A DNA stretch of 64,000 nt from Locusta migratoria (Eukaryota; Arthropoda; Insecta; Orthoptera; Acrididae): positions 316,021,270 to 316,085,269 of the forward strand of contig CM048744.1 in assembly GCA_026315105.1 (NCBI GenBank). The letters run 5' to 3'. The first letter of the stretch is position 1; every line of letters starts with the position of its first letter. The position numbers were made by a program, and so were the translations under genes. Below the pieces are notes generated by a model. That model was not told the origin of the DNA and searched no databases. It worked only from the letters and a program-made list of their open reading frames with translations. This document shows, piece after piece, positions 20,590-31,791 of this stretch.

Positions 20590-20790
20590 TGCCCATACAC
20601 CCATGCTACTGAAAAGACTGAAAAGGGAAATTGAAACTCTTTTTGGATGATTACCATTTGGGCTTTACGAAAGGTATAGGCTCAGACAAGCATGGATGAG
20701 GCTATGCTTAATATCTGGAGCAAGACTAATGGAATGTAAAGAAACACTAAAAGAATTCGTCGGTGAAGAAAAAGCGTTAGACTGTGTAGC
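20590..20790 (+). pseudogene. Highly decayed LINE RT fragment
   Basis: Across shifting frames the stretch resembles an RT segment: CTGAAAAGACTGAAAAGGG upstream of a TTTGGGCTTTACGAAAGG block (compare QFGFRKG in LINE RTs), ending near an AAAGCGTTAGACTGTGT block resembling KAFDCV. Several stops interrupt it. I treat it as a weak fossil. Confidence 0.4.
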
Positions 20791-20799
20791 CCCATGTTA

Positions 20800-20870
20800 A
20801 ATGTACAAATGTTTGTACACCTAACTGACCAAACTGCTAAGGTCATCCGTCCCTAGACTTACGCTAAGAA

Positions 20871-20927
<57 letters not shown>

Positions 20928-21016
20928 ATGCCCGAGGGAGGACTCGAATCTCCGGCTGGAATGGTCCACCATTCCGCAGCATGAGGCCTTATAACACGCA
21001 GCCATTCCACACGGCA
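20800..21016 (-). mobile_element. SINE with internal (CA)n expansion
   Basis: The minus-strand SINE body (ACCAAACTGCTAAGGTCATC) and head (CCCGAGGGAGGACTCGAATC) are separated by an expanded CA run at about 20873-20928, at the position where other copies have a short ACACACAC. The expansion probably arose from that seed by slippage. Confidence 0.8.
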
Positions 21017-21440
21017 AAGACAAAAGTTGGAAAGCACCAACAAGACGTTGGTGTAAGTATTATTCTGAGATAAAGAAGTTCATACACCAAACCAGTTGTA
21101 ACGCTGTTTACAGAAAAATTAATCAAATGAAAAATTACACATGATTTAACAAAATAAATAATAAAAATGAGATAAAATTAAATATAAATACTTTGTCTTG
21201 CGGCTGTGTAAGTGATAGTGCTCAATATTTGAGAAATAGAATACTTGGAGACTTAAGTAAACTTTAAATGTAATATAAAACATTTACGGTTATGGTTTTG
21301 GCTGTTGCACTTTCCAAAATAAAGGTAAAATAGCAAATGTGGTTGTGTGGATTTCTTGTGCAGCAAGCATCGGATTTATTTATTTTTTAATATTAAAAAC
21401 GCCGTTTCCCTGATGCAGTTTGTTTACATTATCTACACGC

Positions 21441-21473
21441 GTTTCACCCTCTTCTATTTCAGGTGATCATCAG
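21441..21473 (-). ncRNA. Hammerhead-ribozyme-like core, left arm
   Basis: On the minus strand CTGATGA (21473-21467) is followed by a potential stem II, CACCT against AGGGTG with one bulge, and then GAAAC (21445-21441) and GCGT. Both conserved core boxes are exact. Whether stems I and III form and cleavage occurs cannot be told by eye. Confidence 0.5.
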
Positions 21474-21742
21474 TGGATTCGTTCATGGTTTACTGTCTTG
21501 CGAGGTTCGTCTTTATTGTTCCATCTGGTAACTTGCTGAAGTCGCATAAATCGACAATTTACGCAATTACTTGTTCTATTCTTCACTTCTCGGATGTGTT
21601 ACCGTGAAACTGATAAATGTAACAAAGTGAAGGAATGAACAAGAAATTGCGCACATTGAGGAGTTTTGCTATTTCGATTTGTGACCAAATGGGGGGAACA
21701 ACAAAGAGAAACTGTCAAGACCCTAAATCGTAAACAAATTCA

Positions 21743-21775
21743 CTGATGATGCCTTGAAACAGAAGAGAGGGAAAC
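21743..21775 (+). ncRNA. Hammerhead-ribozyme-like core, right arm
   Basis: On the plus strand CTGATGA (21743-21749) and GAAAC (21771-21775) are exact, but the intervening stem II is weaker than in the left arm. The following GCATC replaces GCGTG. It is probably a decayed copy. Confidence 0.4.
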
Positions 21776-22186
21776 GCATCTGGATAAAATAATGAAATTG
21801 CAGCATCTACACAAATCCCAGAATGCCCGGTATGTCAATCACAATACGATACATGGTCCCCAAGATGTAAGTGCATATGTACTGAGGTGCGAGAAACACT
21901 AGCATCTATTACGAATGTAACGTTACATATCCAGTGACTGCCAAGGAACGTCAAGCATAATACCACAGACTTCCTACAAAATTCTGACGATTATTCATTA
22001 CAGTGAAATAAGACCAGATCATCTGTATTATTATGCCACAACCCCTTTCGTGAATGTAATGTCTTCAGGCTGCTGAGTTGCACTGAAGTCATACGCGGTG
22101 TCGCCTCTGCACTGTTGAAGAACAATATTTACTACATTAACCCACTTGGAAAGCAATCCGACGTTATCTGAATGAATGAATGTAAG

Positions 22187-22286
<100 letters not shown>

Positions 22287-22751
22287 ATGATACGTGACGT
22301 TATAAACAATGAAACCTGGCATAAAATGTGACAGATGACTAACGCAATTTTATTCCTGCACTATTTGAGAATGAGATCACGGAAACAATTTTACCCATAA
22401 TCTTCAACCTTTACGAAATCTTTCTCTCACAGACAACCCAAGAAAATGATGGAAGAAAATAAGTTCATCGCTCCCCTGTTCACGCAGTGAAAGTACTTCA
22501 TGCGGCTTGATGCTACAATTTATTAATTCCACGCTACTTATTATATTTGCTAGAAATTTTACAGACGCTACACACCCATACCACTGACTGTATGCCCGAA
22601 ACGTAAGATAAGAGGTAATTAAGAATTTGGATGATGAGAAACCATTCCATTGAGAATTGGGCTTCAATCTATTAAGTCTCTAATACAAATTATGTTCGCC
22701 AGATATTTTGCAGTCTGCATACGCACCACTGAACCTACCTTCGTAATTATA

Positions 22752-22919
22752 TATGTATATATGTTTGTAAATTCCCTAAAATTACAAACTACTTATCAAC
22801 TAGCTTATATTAAAGACGGAACAAACATCCATGCCCGAGTGGGGATTCGAACCACGACCGTAGCGGCCGTGCAGACCGTGACTGACATGCCGCAAACCGC
22901 TCGGCCATCGCGGCCTGCT
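22752..22919 (-). mobile_element. tRNA-derived SINE, diverged
   Basis: Head GTAGCGGCCGTGCAGACCG and the GGGGATTCGAACCAC B box are visible, with body AACTACTTATCAACTAG. GTAATTATA at 22743-22751 and 22920-22928 is the probable target duplication. Confidence 0.85.
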
Positions 22920-23454
22920 GTAATTATACCTTAGTACGATATATAGTTCTGAAGATACGGCGTTAACAATAGTTAAATGCGAGAAAATTATTATTATTAC
23001 GACTCCACTACCAACTCATTTCGCAGACACTTTCCTACTATTCCACTGCACCAAAATTATGTTATTTTAGGGCAAATAGTTAAGGAGGTATGACGTCATA
23101 AGAATTGAGCTGCTCGAAACTGAAATGAATAGAGATTAGAGAAGAAGGCTATCGACAGAGATCAAAGATGGAAGGAATTAATAAGTGCACGATTCTGTGG
23201 AGAGTCGGGGGTTGCTAGTATACCCAACCTGGTATTATCACAAAACATGAACAAATGTAATGCGATCTGGTGACCGATTTATCGGCCATAGACAATTGTA
23301 AACATAATAATTTATATACCAGTCGATGATGTGATATAATATTAAATCTGACGACGTCTTCTATGTGCTTCACACTTTTGGTCAGGTGGTGTATGTTTCA
23401 CCATCACATTTCTGCAATACCACTCGGTATTATATTTAAGTTTTCTTTGAAGAA

Positions 23455-23458
<4 letters not shown>

Positions 23459-23524
<66 letters not shown>
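23459..23524. repeat. Compound (CA)n(GA)n microsatellite
   Basis: CA dinucleotides to about 23483, then GA dinucleotides to 23524. Between 22929 and 23458 I see no gene. Confidence 0.96.
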
Positions 23525-23526
<2 letters not shown>

Positions 23527-23589
23527 CAAACAAAATAACAGACAAACTCCTTATCGGAGTGTCATTTAAGATCGTTCTTGGGAAAGCTC

Positions 23590-24240
23590 ACGACGTCCGG
23601 AACTAATAATGAATGCCTGCGTTCGATATATATGTAACATCCGTCTCCATCACTCAGCCGGTTTCTCAAAATCCTTTTCAGTAGCAGGAACCAGGCTCTG
23701 GAACAATCTACCTCAGTATATCGTAGAACTGAATAACACTGCCAGCTTCAAACGACAGTTAATGGATTATCTACTAAAGTAATAATTACGCCAGTCTTTA
23801 TTACCCTACGGTCTATTTACGTCACATCCATTCCTCCTCCCAGATATTCTCCGACTGCCATTGCTCTCGCCAGGTACAGCTTTCTTAACTTTCTTCTGTC
23901 AGAATTCGCCATGCCTTAACCAGTCTCGATATATTCAAAAGTACATCTTGTATCTGTTAACATCAATGTTGTTACTTCTGTTATTACACCAGCAGCAGCA
24001 GCAGAAGGTGTCTCAGTGGTACTGCTAGTATTAATCCTATTGGAGTTAAGTCAATACCTTTTTTACATCCTTTTACATGCAATCAACCTGTATAAATTAT
24101 GTTATTAATTGTTTATCTGTAAAAATCATTATTATGTTATAGGTAAAGAAATACTGTATGAGTAAAATCCTGTTCCGATGTGAGAGAGGGCCTGATGGCT
24201 CTAATCTGATCAGGCTAAATAAATAAATTAAAAAAAAAAA
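23590..24240 (+). mobile_element. 3' end of a CR1/jockey-group LINE
   Basis: The plus strand encodes NACVRYICNIRLHHSAGFSK and then SVAGTRLWNNLPQYIVEL and FKRQLMDYLL, the typical C-terminal end of a LINE ORF2 (R-LWN-LP motif), ending at about 23782. A non-coding tail follows to GGCTAAATAAATAAATT and an A run near 24230. The element is strongly 5' truncated. Confidence 0.7.
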
Positions 24241-24487
24241 GACATAGTAAAACTAGATTTCCAATTGAATATCAAAGAATGAATTTTTTTTCGATGCAAA
24301 TAAAAACAATGTTCGCGTATTAATGCACAGCAGTAATAGTTTGTGTGCCAAATGTCGAACACGCGGGGTGGAAAATAATCTGTTTGATATCCATATATTG
24401 ACACTAACTCGTGAAACTTTATACTCGTATTATCTCTAGTAGTAGCAAACACACCAGTTCTTACCGTGATTATTGTTATTTGCGCCG

Positions 24488-25413
24488 TTAACCCTTAAAC
24501 AGAAACACCGGTCTGAGAGATCGTTAGAATTTTTAAATATAGCCTGTGGCAACACTGTTCTGCTTGCGACCATCCCCTCCTCAGTACCTTCACATTGTTA
24601 AATAATATACGTGGCAGAAGCATTGTAATCCAGTTTGTGGCTTCTAGCTGTCAGGTAAGCATTAATTTTATAAAACTTGCAGGCCTGTCGGACCGAATGT
24701 TTCGGATTAAGTTTCCAATGGCTCGGTCTGTTAGATCTAATGTTTCGTATTACATTCATTTTATTTTTTCTATTACGTCTTTTCTTGTGTCATATGCTCT
24801 ATTCTGTATATTTAGAAGACGCCATGATGGATAATGCTCGTTAATCTACGAGAGGCGCAAGAAATGACACAATGCGGTGTAGTAATGCCAATTTTGAGGA
24901 AAAAACTATCAGAGTGGTTGCAGCAGAGCGGAGATGAATCCAAAATGGAAAATGATTACTCAGATTCTGACTTTACAGTTACCGTCGCAAGAGAAGACGA
25001 CGAGGGATCAAAAAACGATGGTAACAGTCTGATAGTGACAGTAGTGATGACGACGATTGTTACAATTTGTTGGAAGATGAACAAAAATAATTGGTGAGGA
25101 TACCTGTGGAGAACAAGACGGCATGCCAAATATTTTTGTTGGGAAAAAGAACAAAAAAAAAAAAAAAAAGATTTTGTATGTTAATCAGTGGAACCAACAA
25201 GAACAATAACCTCGTTAATTTTGAACAAATTAAACTTATTTAATACTTAATTTGATGTTTCATTTGAAAAGCACAAAATATTATCCTAAACACATGAATA
25301 AATTGTAAAAAAATTATAAATATATGAAAAATATTGAGCAGGAAAAATCCGATCTGTCAGACCGGATGTTTCTAATCATGTACTATCGACCTATGTTTCC
25401 GTTTAAGGGTTAA
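24488..25413 (+). mobile_element. piggyBac deletion derivative
   Basis: The element (24492-25409, 918 bp) is bounded by TTAA at 24488-24491 and 25410-25413. Its inverted ends are CCCTTAAACAGAAACA and CCCTTAAACGGAAACA, 15 of 16 matching. TTAA targeting and CCCTT ends are the signature of piggyBac. A full element is usually over 2 kb, so most of the transposase is gone. An acidic N-terminal remnant lies at 24822-25090, and related GTCNGACCG-ATGTTTC blocks occur near both ends. Confidence 0.85.
24822..25090 (+). pseudogene. piggyBac transposase N-terminal acidic fragment
   Basis: After ATGATGGATAATGC the frame reads into LREAQEMTQCG and then a serine/aspartate-rich stretch (SDSDFTVTVAREDDEG), like the acidic N-terminus of many piggyBac transposases. 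A stop follows the first codons, and a frame change near 25025 separates further acidic codons ending in a LLEDEQK-like block. No catalytic DDD domain remains. Confidence 0.55.
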
Positions 25414-26150
25414 AATAGAGTGAAAATCTTCATGTTACTTCTCTAAATGTTACATCTGGTCCACTGGTCCCGCCCCGGTCGCCATCAAACCTGTGCCTCT
25501 GCTTCCCCTCGCAGCGCCTAGGTTGGCCTGCTGCCACCGTCGGCCTCCGCATCTCCGGTAACGGCTTCCCTCTACGGCGCCGACAGTGGAGACCATCTTT
25601 CCCAGGACTCAAAAAATGACGAGGGCCTTATGCCAAATACTGGATGCTCTCACGAAGCACTAATAACTCATCGTTTTTGCGATTGTTTTCCTCGAGGAAA
25701 GTTACGGCAGTACTTGGTGCCGCGAGTACTGAATACAAATGAATCGGAATGTTTTTGTCTCTCTCTACTTTCGAAGTCGCCGAGACTCGTGCTTCCGCCA
25801 CAAAATAACTTACAGCATTCAGTCTTGATACATATTCTGCGTCACACTGAATTCACCAGCATCCATTACAAGAGGAGAATCGTAATTCGAGTCAGGCGCT
25901 TCACTTTAAAAATATTTGGTTTTACAGTAAATAAAAACTCGTCAGGAAATGTCGCAGTTTTATTTGTTGTGTCGATTTCTTCGTTCTCTGAGCCACATCA
26001 GAAAATTATACATTCGTTTACATCACCATATTTCTGTTACATTCCAGAGGTTCCATCAGGTATACATCTTGCCTTTAGAATTTTTTTCTTTCTTTGGTGG
26101 TTTTCTTACCGCAATTTGTTATATTTAAATAACGGTATACACTATATTTG
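25414..26150. other. No supported gene
   Basis: A 237-codon frame at 25630-26343 crosses this area, but it has no recognisable domain or coding-like composition and runs into the hammerhead-like and inverted-repeat region. A GC-rich patch lies at 25460-25600. I do not call a gene. Confidence 0.5.
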
Positions 26151-26169
26151 TGCCACAACTAGCTGTTGT

Positions 26170-26195
26170 CTGAAGATGGCCCAAGAAGCCGAAAG
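26170..26195 (+). ncRNA. Hammerhead-ribozyme-like core
   Basis: CTGAAGA (26170-26176), stem II TGGC...AGCC closing a six-base loop CCAAGA, then GAAA (26191-26194), followed by a T/A-rich AATAAA-containing stretch. The arrangement matches terminal hammerhead motifs of Penelope-like retroelements. Confidence 0.5.
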
Positions 26196-26320
26196 CTGGT
26201 TCACAATAAAATATATATTACTGTGGGACAAGTATAGTGTATACAGTTATTTAATGTGTCTATGTTCCATCAAGAACATGGCGTTATCAATTCGCCAAGA
26301 AAATCTTAACGTTCATGTAG

Positions 26321-26550
26321 AAGTTTTCAGCAATCAGTCGTAAGTATTATTTATTTATTGGCAGATTTAGATTTCGGCCACTTAAAAACGATTAAAATAC
26401 ATAAAACATCTGAGTACGGACGCAACCTCCAACGTGCAGGTCGAGATGTTTTATGTATTTTAATCATTTTTCAGCATTGATAATGACCTCACAGTGATCG
26501 AAATCTAGATCTGACAAGAAATAAATAATACGACTGATTGCTGAAAATTT
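26321..26550. repeat. Inverted repeat with 22-base insertion in one arm
   Basis: Arms at 26321-26410 and 26445-26550 pair, from AAGTTTTCAGCAATCAGTCG outside to AAAATACATAAAACATC inside. The right arm carries an extra segment (near 26479-26500) that includes GATAATGACC and precedes CGAAATC, so it may preserve a decayed hammerhead-like block lost from the left arm. Confidence 0.75.
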
Positions 26551-27289
26551 CTAAAAGTCCATTACAGTCGTTGAGCACAAGTTTCGCCATGGAATCAAGT
26601 CTTAACGTTCATCTCTTCAGGTTTCCTGCACAGAATGAGGTAACTGAATGCTACCTGCAGATTACTATCATTACTATTGGTTCGGAGATACTTCTTAATC
26701 ATATCACAAAGGAACCTCGCAGATGTGTTAGAAATTATTGGAATCCCTATCTTCCTTTTATCCTCTTAGTAAATTACTAAATATGTATGGAAGACGGATC
26801 TATATCCCAAACGTCTCCCCTCTGACTCATGATTACTCGTACGTAACTCCCGGGGAAAGCAAAAAGGTACAGTTCAGACTGATTGGTAAGTCACAGGTTA
26901 TAAAGTTTCCTGACAGTATATGTAGCTCTATTTCGCGAATTTCTGTTCGCTACAGTCACCCACTGCCACGAATGTTATTCTTATTTCTTCATTAATCACC
27001 GTATGAAAATTCTTTCAATAGTTTTTCATTTTATGGAGGACAGACAGATTGTCTTGGCGGGAGAACTTTATTGTACTGTATGATATGTGTGGATCCTCTA
27101 ATGGATGAGTGGGGTGTGCTTTATTAAGTTCATTTTCCTGAATTAACGAAGTGATAACTGCGAAGTGCTCTAACGAAGACATATCTGAAACCTGTTAGCA
27201 TTCCGATTGTAAATAATTGCTGAATGAAACGCAATTAGCGATCAAGAGAGAATCAAGATCTCGGTTAGTACCGCAGTAGATCTCTGCCG

Positions 27290-28230
27290 TAAGGCCTTTC
27301 AAAAAACGAAGAAAAATTCCGGTACCATGTCACCAGAATTAGTGTCGAGACACTCTGGGACTAACACTAAAATTGTGGGAAGCAAAGTAAAAGCAGAAAT
27401 ACTTGACTCAATTTTTAAATCTTCATTTGCAAAACAGAATTCCATGCACTAATAATCCAGTAATTAATTCTTGTATCATAGAAAACTTGACAGGAACGCA
27501 TATATGTTAGTGGCCTTGATAAATTATTAAAATATTTCAATCTGAGGAAACCTGCATGGCTGCATGACTCAATCGTATGACATTATCCACTAAATACTAA
27601 ATATTTGAATTTGTGACTTAATTAGCTGTTTTTAGTTGTGATATATATAGGCATATTGTAATTACGTTTTTTCTTTCTCTTTATTGAGAAGACTTCAAGC
27701 AGTCGCAAAATTAGTTTTATTGTAGTTAGATCTGTAACGAAAACAATTTCGCGAGTTTTCCCTGTTTTCGTCTAAAATTGTGAACGGTCGTTACTGCAAA
27801 CAGTCCAAAAATGGATTCAAACATAAATATAATGAAGGTTTGTTGAACAAAAAAAAGTTCGTGGACTAAAGACTAGGTCACTTCCATCCACGATAAAATG
27901 ATCCTCAAAATGTGACTGACGACATCAGCTCTGTAAGAAATTTACCACCAGAGATCGCTGTAATGTCCAATAACGATTTCAAAAATAAGTATATAGTGCT
28001 TATTCGTAACATGCAACAGAATTATGTCCTTAATAGCAGCCCGTATGGAGTCCAAGAACTCCAACCATAATTTTCTCACATGACATACTGAAGGCCATGC
28101 ACTATTTCTCTGTTTTCGTAAAGCGTGACCCCTGAGAAGGGTGTTGGGAACCTTCCTGTTCATGTTGTATGTAAATGACCTTGCATACAACGCTAGCTTC
28201 AGAGAATATACAAATAAGGCAGTTATCTCT
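27290..28230 (+). pseudogene. Decayed LINE ORF2 fragment
   Basis: Around 27340-27450 a frame reads SPELVSRHSGTNTKIVGSK then KAEILDSIFKSSFAKQ, like the linker before a LINE RT. At 28110-28190 another reads GVLGTFLFMLYVNDLAYNAS, the RT box normally PQGSVLGPLLFLLYINDL. Intervening sequence is unreadable. The two pieces are probably one old CR1/jockey-group insertion. Confidence 0.5.
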
Positions 28231-28392
28231 AATGAGGTGCACGTTCCATATTCTGTGTATTTTCCCTCGGGGATGTCCTAAAAGCACACAGTTTGAATCT
28301 TGGAGCAATGAATCAAGACCGGGACCATCCAGACCATCTACCTATTAGCTAATAGGGGATAATGAATTGGATCAAAGGGGAAAGTTAAAAAT

Positions 28393-28475
28393 TTGTGCCA
28401 GAGCAGGATTCGAACTCGTGTCTCCTGATCACTATGAAGGTGCGTTGACCACTATGTCAGCCGTAGACAGTGGGC
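28393..28475 (-). repeat. tRNA-like SINE head
   Basis: The minus strand has a tRNA-like block with a GAGTTCGAATCCTGC B box and GTGGTCAACGCACC A-box region. It belongs to the same type as the arms of the 4.67-kb foldback. The body to about 28560 may belong to the same SINE. Confidence 0.65.
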
Positions 28476-29101
28476 CCCACACCGGCGTCAACTACCCAAG
28501 CGCCTTACACAAATTCTCAGCTGATCCACACTCTACTGAGAGCCCATTTCATTACTCGCAACGATTCGCGGATTGGAGCATGCTGTTGGCAGCTCAACAA
28601 TATCTCCACTGCAGATGTACACCACGGTATAACTCTTATGGAAATCGGCGAAATACCTCGAGTGATGTGGATAATGGGGGGAGGCACTACGTCACTAGTT
28701 GAGGGTAAGTTCATATTTTGGACAAGGGAGGCGTACTTGGATGGTATGTGTAGCTGTAGTGACTACTTTGGCCTGGTGACAAGGAGATCGACTTCCAGAC
28801 TGGCTCATAATGTCAATATTTTCTACTTATTTAGTTCCGTTTCCAGTGGCAGCAAATGTCTGATGTGTTATGTGTGCTGACACACACTTATAACAGAAGT
28901 TGGAAAAATATTCAGTCAGATCTTGTTAATGTTTCCAAGTAGTGCTTTCGGGTAAGGTGGTACAACTGCCATAATTTCGGAGCAATGTTATTGTAACTGG
29001 AAATATACTGCGAGAAGTAATAATTTTAAGTACATCTACATCTACATACATACTCCGCAATTCACCGTAAGGTGCGTGGCGGAGGGTTTACTGTACCACT
29101 A

Positions 29102-31791
29102 CTAGGCATTTCCTTTCCTATTCCACTCCCAAATTGAAAGAGGAAAAAAAGAATGCCTATATGCCTCCGTACGAGCCCTAATTTCTCTTATCTTGTCTTT
29201 GTGATCTTTACGCGAAATGTAAGTAGGCGGCAGCAAGATCGTACTACACTCAGTTTCAAATTCCGGCCCTCTAAATTTACTTAACCGAAATTCACGAAAA
29301 GAACGTCGTCTTTCTTCCAGCGATCCCCAATTGAGTTGCCGGAGCATTTCCGTGACACTCGCGCATTGGTCGAACCTACCGGTAACAAATCTAGCTGCTC
29401 GCCTCTGAACCGCCTCTATGTCTTCCTTCAAACCGATCTGCTGCGGGTCCCAAATACTTGAGCAATACTCAAGACGTGGTCGTACAAGCGTTTTATACGC
29501 GGTCTCCTTTACAGGTGAAGTACATGTTCCCAAAATTCTCCCAATAAACCGAAGTCGGCTGTCTGCCTTACTCACAACTGTCCTTAAATGCTCGTTCCAT
29601 TTCATATCGCTCTGCAATGTTACGCCTAGATATTTGAACGACGCGAAAGCATCAAGAAGCTCACTACTAATGCTGTATTCGAACATTATAGGATTGTTTT
29701 TTCTACTCATGCGCATCACCTTACATTTTTCTACATTGAGAGCCAGCTTCCATTCTTCTCACCAACTAGAAATTTTGTCTAAGTCAACCTGTATGCTATT
29801 ACAGTCAGTTAAAGACGACACCCTCCCATATACCACAGCATCATCAGCAAACAGCCGCAAATTACAACTTACTCTGTCCATCAGATCATTTATATAGATA
29901 GAAAATAATAGCGGTCCTATCACACTTCCCTGGGGCACGCCTGACGATACACTCGTCTCTGATGAACACTCGCCGTCGAGAACAACGTACTGCGTTGTAT
30001 TACTTAGGAAGTCTTCCAGCCAGTCACAAATCTGTGAACCTATTCCATAAGCTCGTACCTTCGTTAACAGTCTGCAGTGTGGCACCGCGTCGAACGCCTT
30101 TTTGGAGTCGAGAAAAACACAATCCGCCTGTTGCCCTTCGTCCATGGCTCGCAAGATGTCATATGAGAAAAGGGCAAGCTGAGTTTCACGTGAACGATGT
30201 TTCCTAAACCCGTGCTGATTCATGGAGAGAAGCTTTTCCAATCACTAGGAACTTTGCGCTGAATTAAAGATTCGCTATAAATGGAAGCTAAGTAGGGGGC
30301 CAACGCCGCAGAATAGTCTTTGTAAAACCGAACTGGTATTCCATCCGGACCAGCAGACTTTTTCGTATTTAGCTCTCTCAGCTGCTTCTCTACACCGGAA
30401 ATACGTATTGCTATGTCCCCCATTTCGGAATTAGTATGTTGATCAAATGATGGTATATTTGTGTGGTCCTCCTGCGTGAAAGATTTCTTAAAGGTTAAAT
30501 TTAGAACTTCAGCTTTCCGTTTGCTTTCTTCTATTACCGCCCCGGAATGATCAACTAGTGACTGGACAGTGGGCTTTGACCCGCTTATCGATTTTACATA
30601 GGACCAGAATTTTTTCGGATTCTCGGAAATATCTTTTGTTAAGGTATGGCTGTGATAATTATTGTATGCTTCACGCATCGATCTTTTTATAGACGCATGA
30701 ATCTCTACTAACTTTTACGCGTCATCATTTGCGTGTTCTTTTTTGAATCGAGAGTGCAACAGCCTTTGCTTTCTCAGCAGCTTTCTAACATTATTATTAT
30801 ACCACGGTGGATCTCTTCCATCCTTAATCGTCTTTACTGGCACATATTTCTCTAACCCTTTATTAACAATGCACTTAAATTTAGTCCTGAATTCCTCTAC
30901 ATCCATAGTCCCGGAATTAAACGATGCCCATTCATTTTCTAAGTGCGATCGTAACATTTGCTTGTCGGCTCTTCCCAACAAAAACACGCTCCTAGCCTTC
31001 TTGACTGGTTTATGAACTTTGGTCACCATCGAGGCTATGACGATAGCATTATCACTAATTCCTGTCTCTACACAGACATTGTTAATAAGGTCAGGCCTGT
31101 TTGTGGCTATAAGGTCTAGAATATTTCCATTGCGCGTGGGTTGCCGGTTTAACTGATCAAGACAGTTTTCGGAGAATGTGTCCAAAAATAGCTCCAAAGA
31201 CTGCTTGTCTGTACCGCCTGAAATGTAACTAGCGAGGTCCCAATCTATACTCTTAAGGTTGAAGTCACCTCCGACTAATATTAAATGGCCCTGATACCTA
31301 TGCACTACCTGGTGTAGACTTTCCTTGAATGATTCTAAAACTGCCACAGCAGCACTGGAGGGCCGGTAAAAACACCCAACTATTAACTTTACTTCTTTTA
31401 GACCTGTTATACGTGCCCAGATAACTTCACAGTTACTTTCAACCTCGATCTCAGTAGAAACAATATCTTTGTCCACAGCGATGAACACTCCTTCTCCAGT
31501 TGTATCAGATCTATCTTTCCGATATACATTCCACGCTTCGCTAAATATTTCTGAACTTGCCACATCATCATTTAGCCAGCTTTCGGTGCCTAAAACTATC
31601 TGAGCGCAATAACTCCCATGCAGCGCTGCAAATTCGGGAACTTTGTTTCTAATACTCTGTAAGTTCGCGGCTAATATTTTTATGTTCGAAATTTTGTTCC
31701 GAACGTGGCCTGAATTCGCTGTTTGAATGCTGACAGGCGAGTGCTCATCAGAGTTAGCGCCTAGCCTAAAAAAAAACCATGTGCACTCCAC
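29102..31791 (-). pseudogene. CR1 LINE ORF2 (endonuclease-RT), inactivated
   Basis: The endonuclease (31791-30715) shows ILAANLQSIRNK, LGTESWLND, VGGDFNLKSIDW and GISDNAIV, where the usual catalytic SDH histidine is asparagine. A TAA after HANDDA (30713-30715) interrupts the frame. The next piece, to 30220, contains NTKKSAGPDGIP and ends at VPSDWK; about 40 residues of the RT fingers are deleted before SMNQHGFRKHRS. The rest carries VFLDSKKAFDAV, SGVPQGSVIGPLLF and the catalytic FADD, then a TGA at 29759-29761 and a C-terminal piece to 29102 with an RRAARFV motif. It is non-functional but young enough to read throughout. Confidence 0.88.

Larger units (their letters stand above)
21412..21807. 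repeat. Long inverted repeat with hammerhead-like cores in both arms
   Basis: Arms at 21412-21589 and 21624-21807 are diverged inverted copies around a 34-base centre. Each arm carries a CTGATGA box and a GAAAC box spaced about 21 bases apart, the conserved halves of a hammerhead ribozyme. Such cores in inverted terminal repeats are known from Penelope-like elements. No Penelope reverse transcriptase is present between the arms. Confidence 0.65.

Noticed and set aside
25630..26343. 237-codon plus-strand frame as a host gene
   Set aside because: No domain, skewed phenylalanine/serine composition, and overlap with a hammerhead-like site and one arm of an inverted repeat.
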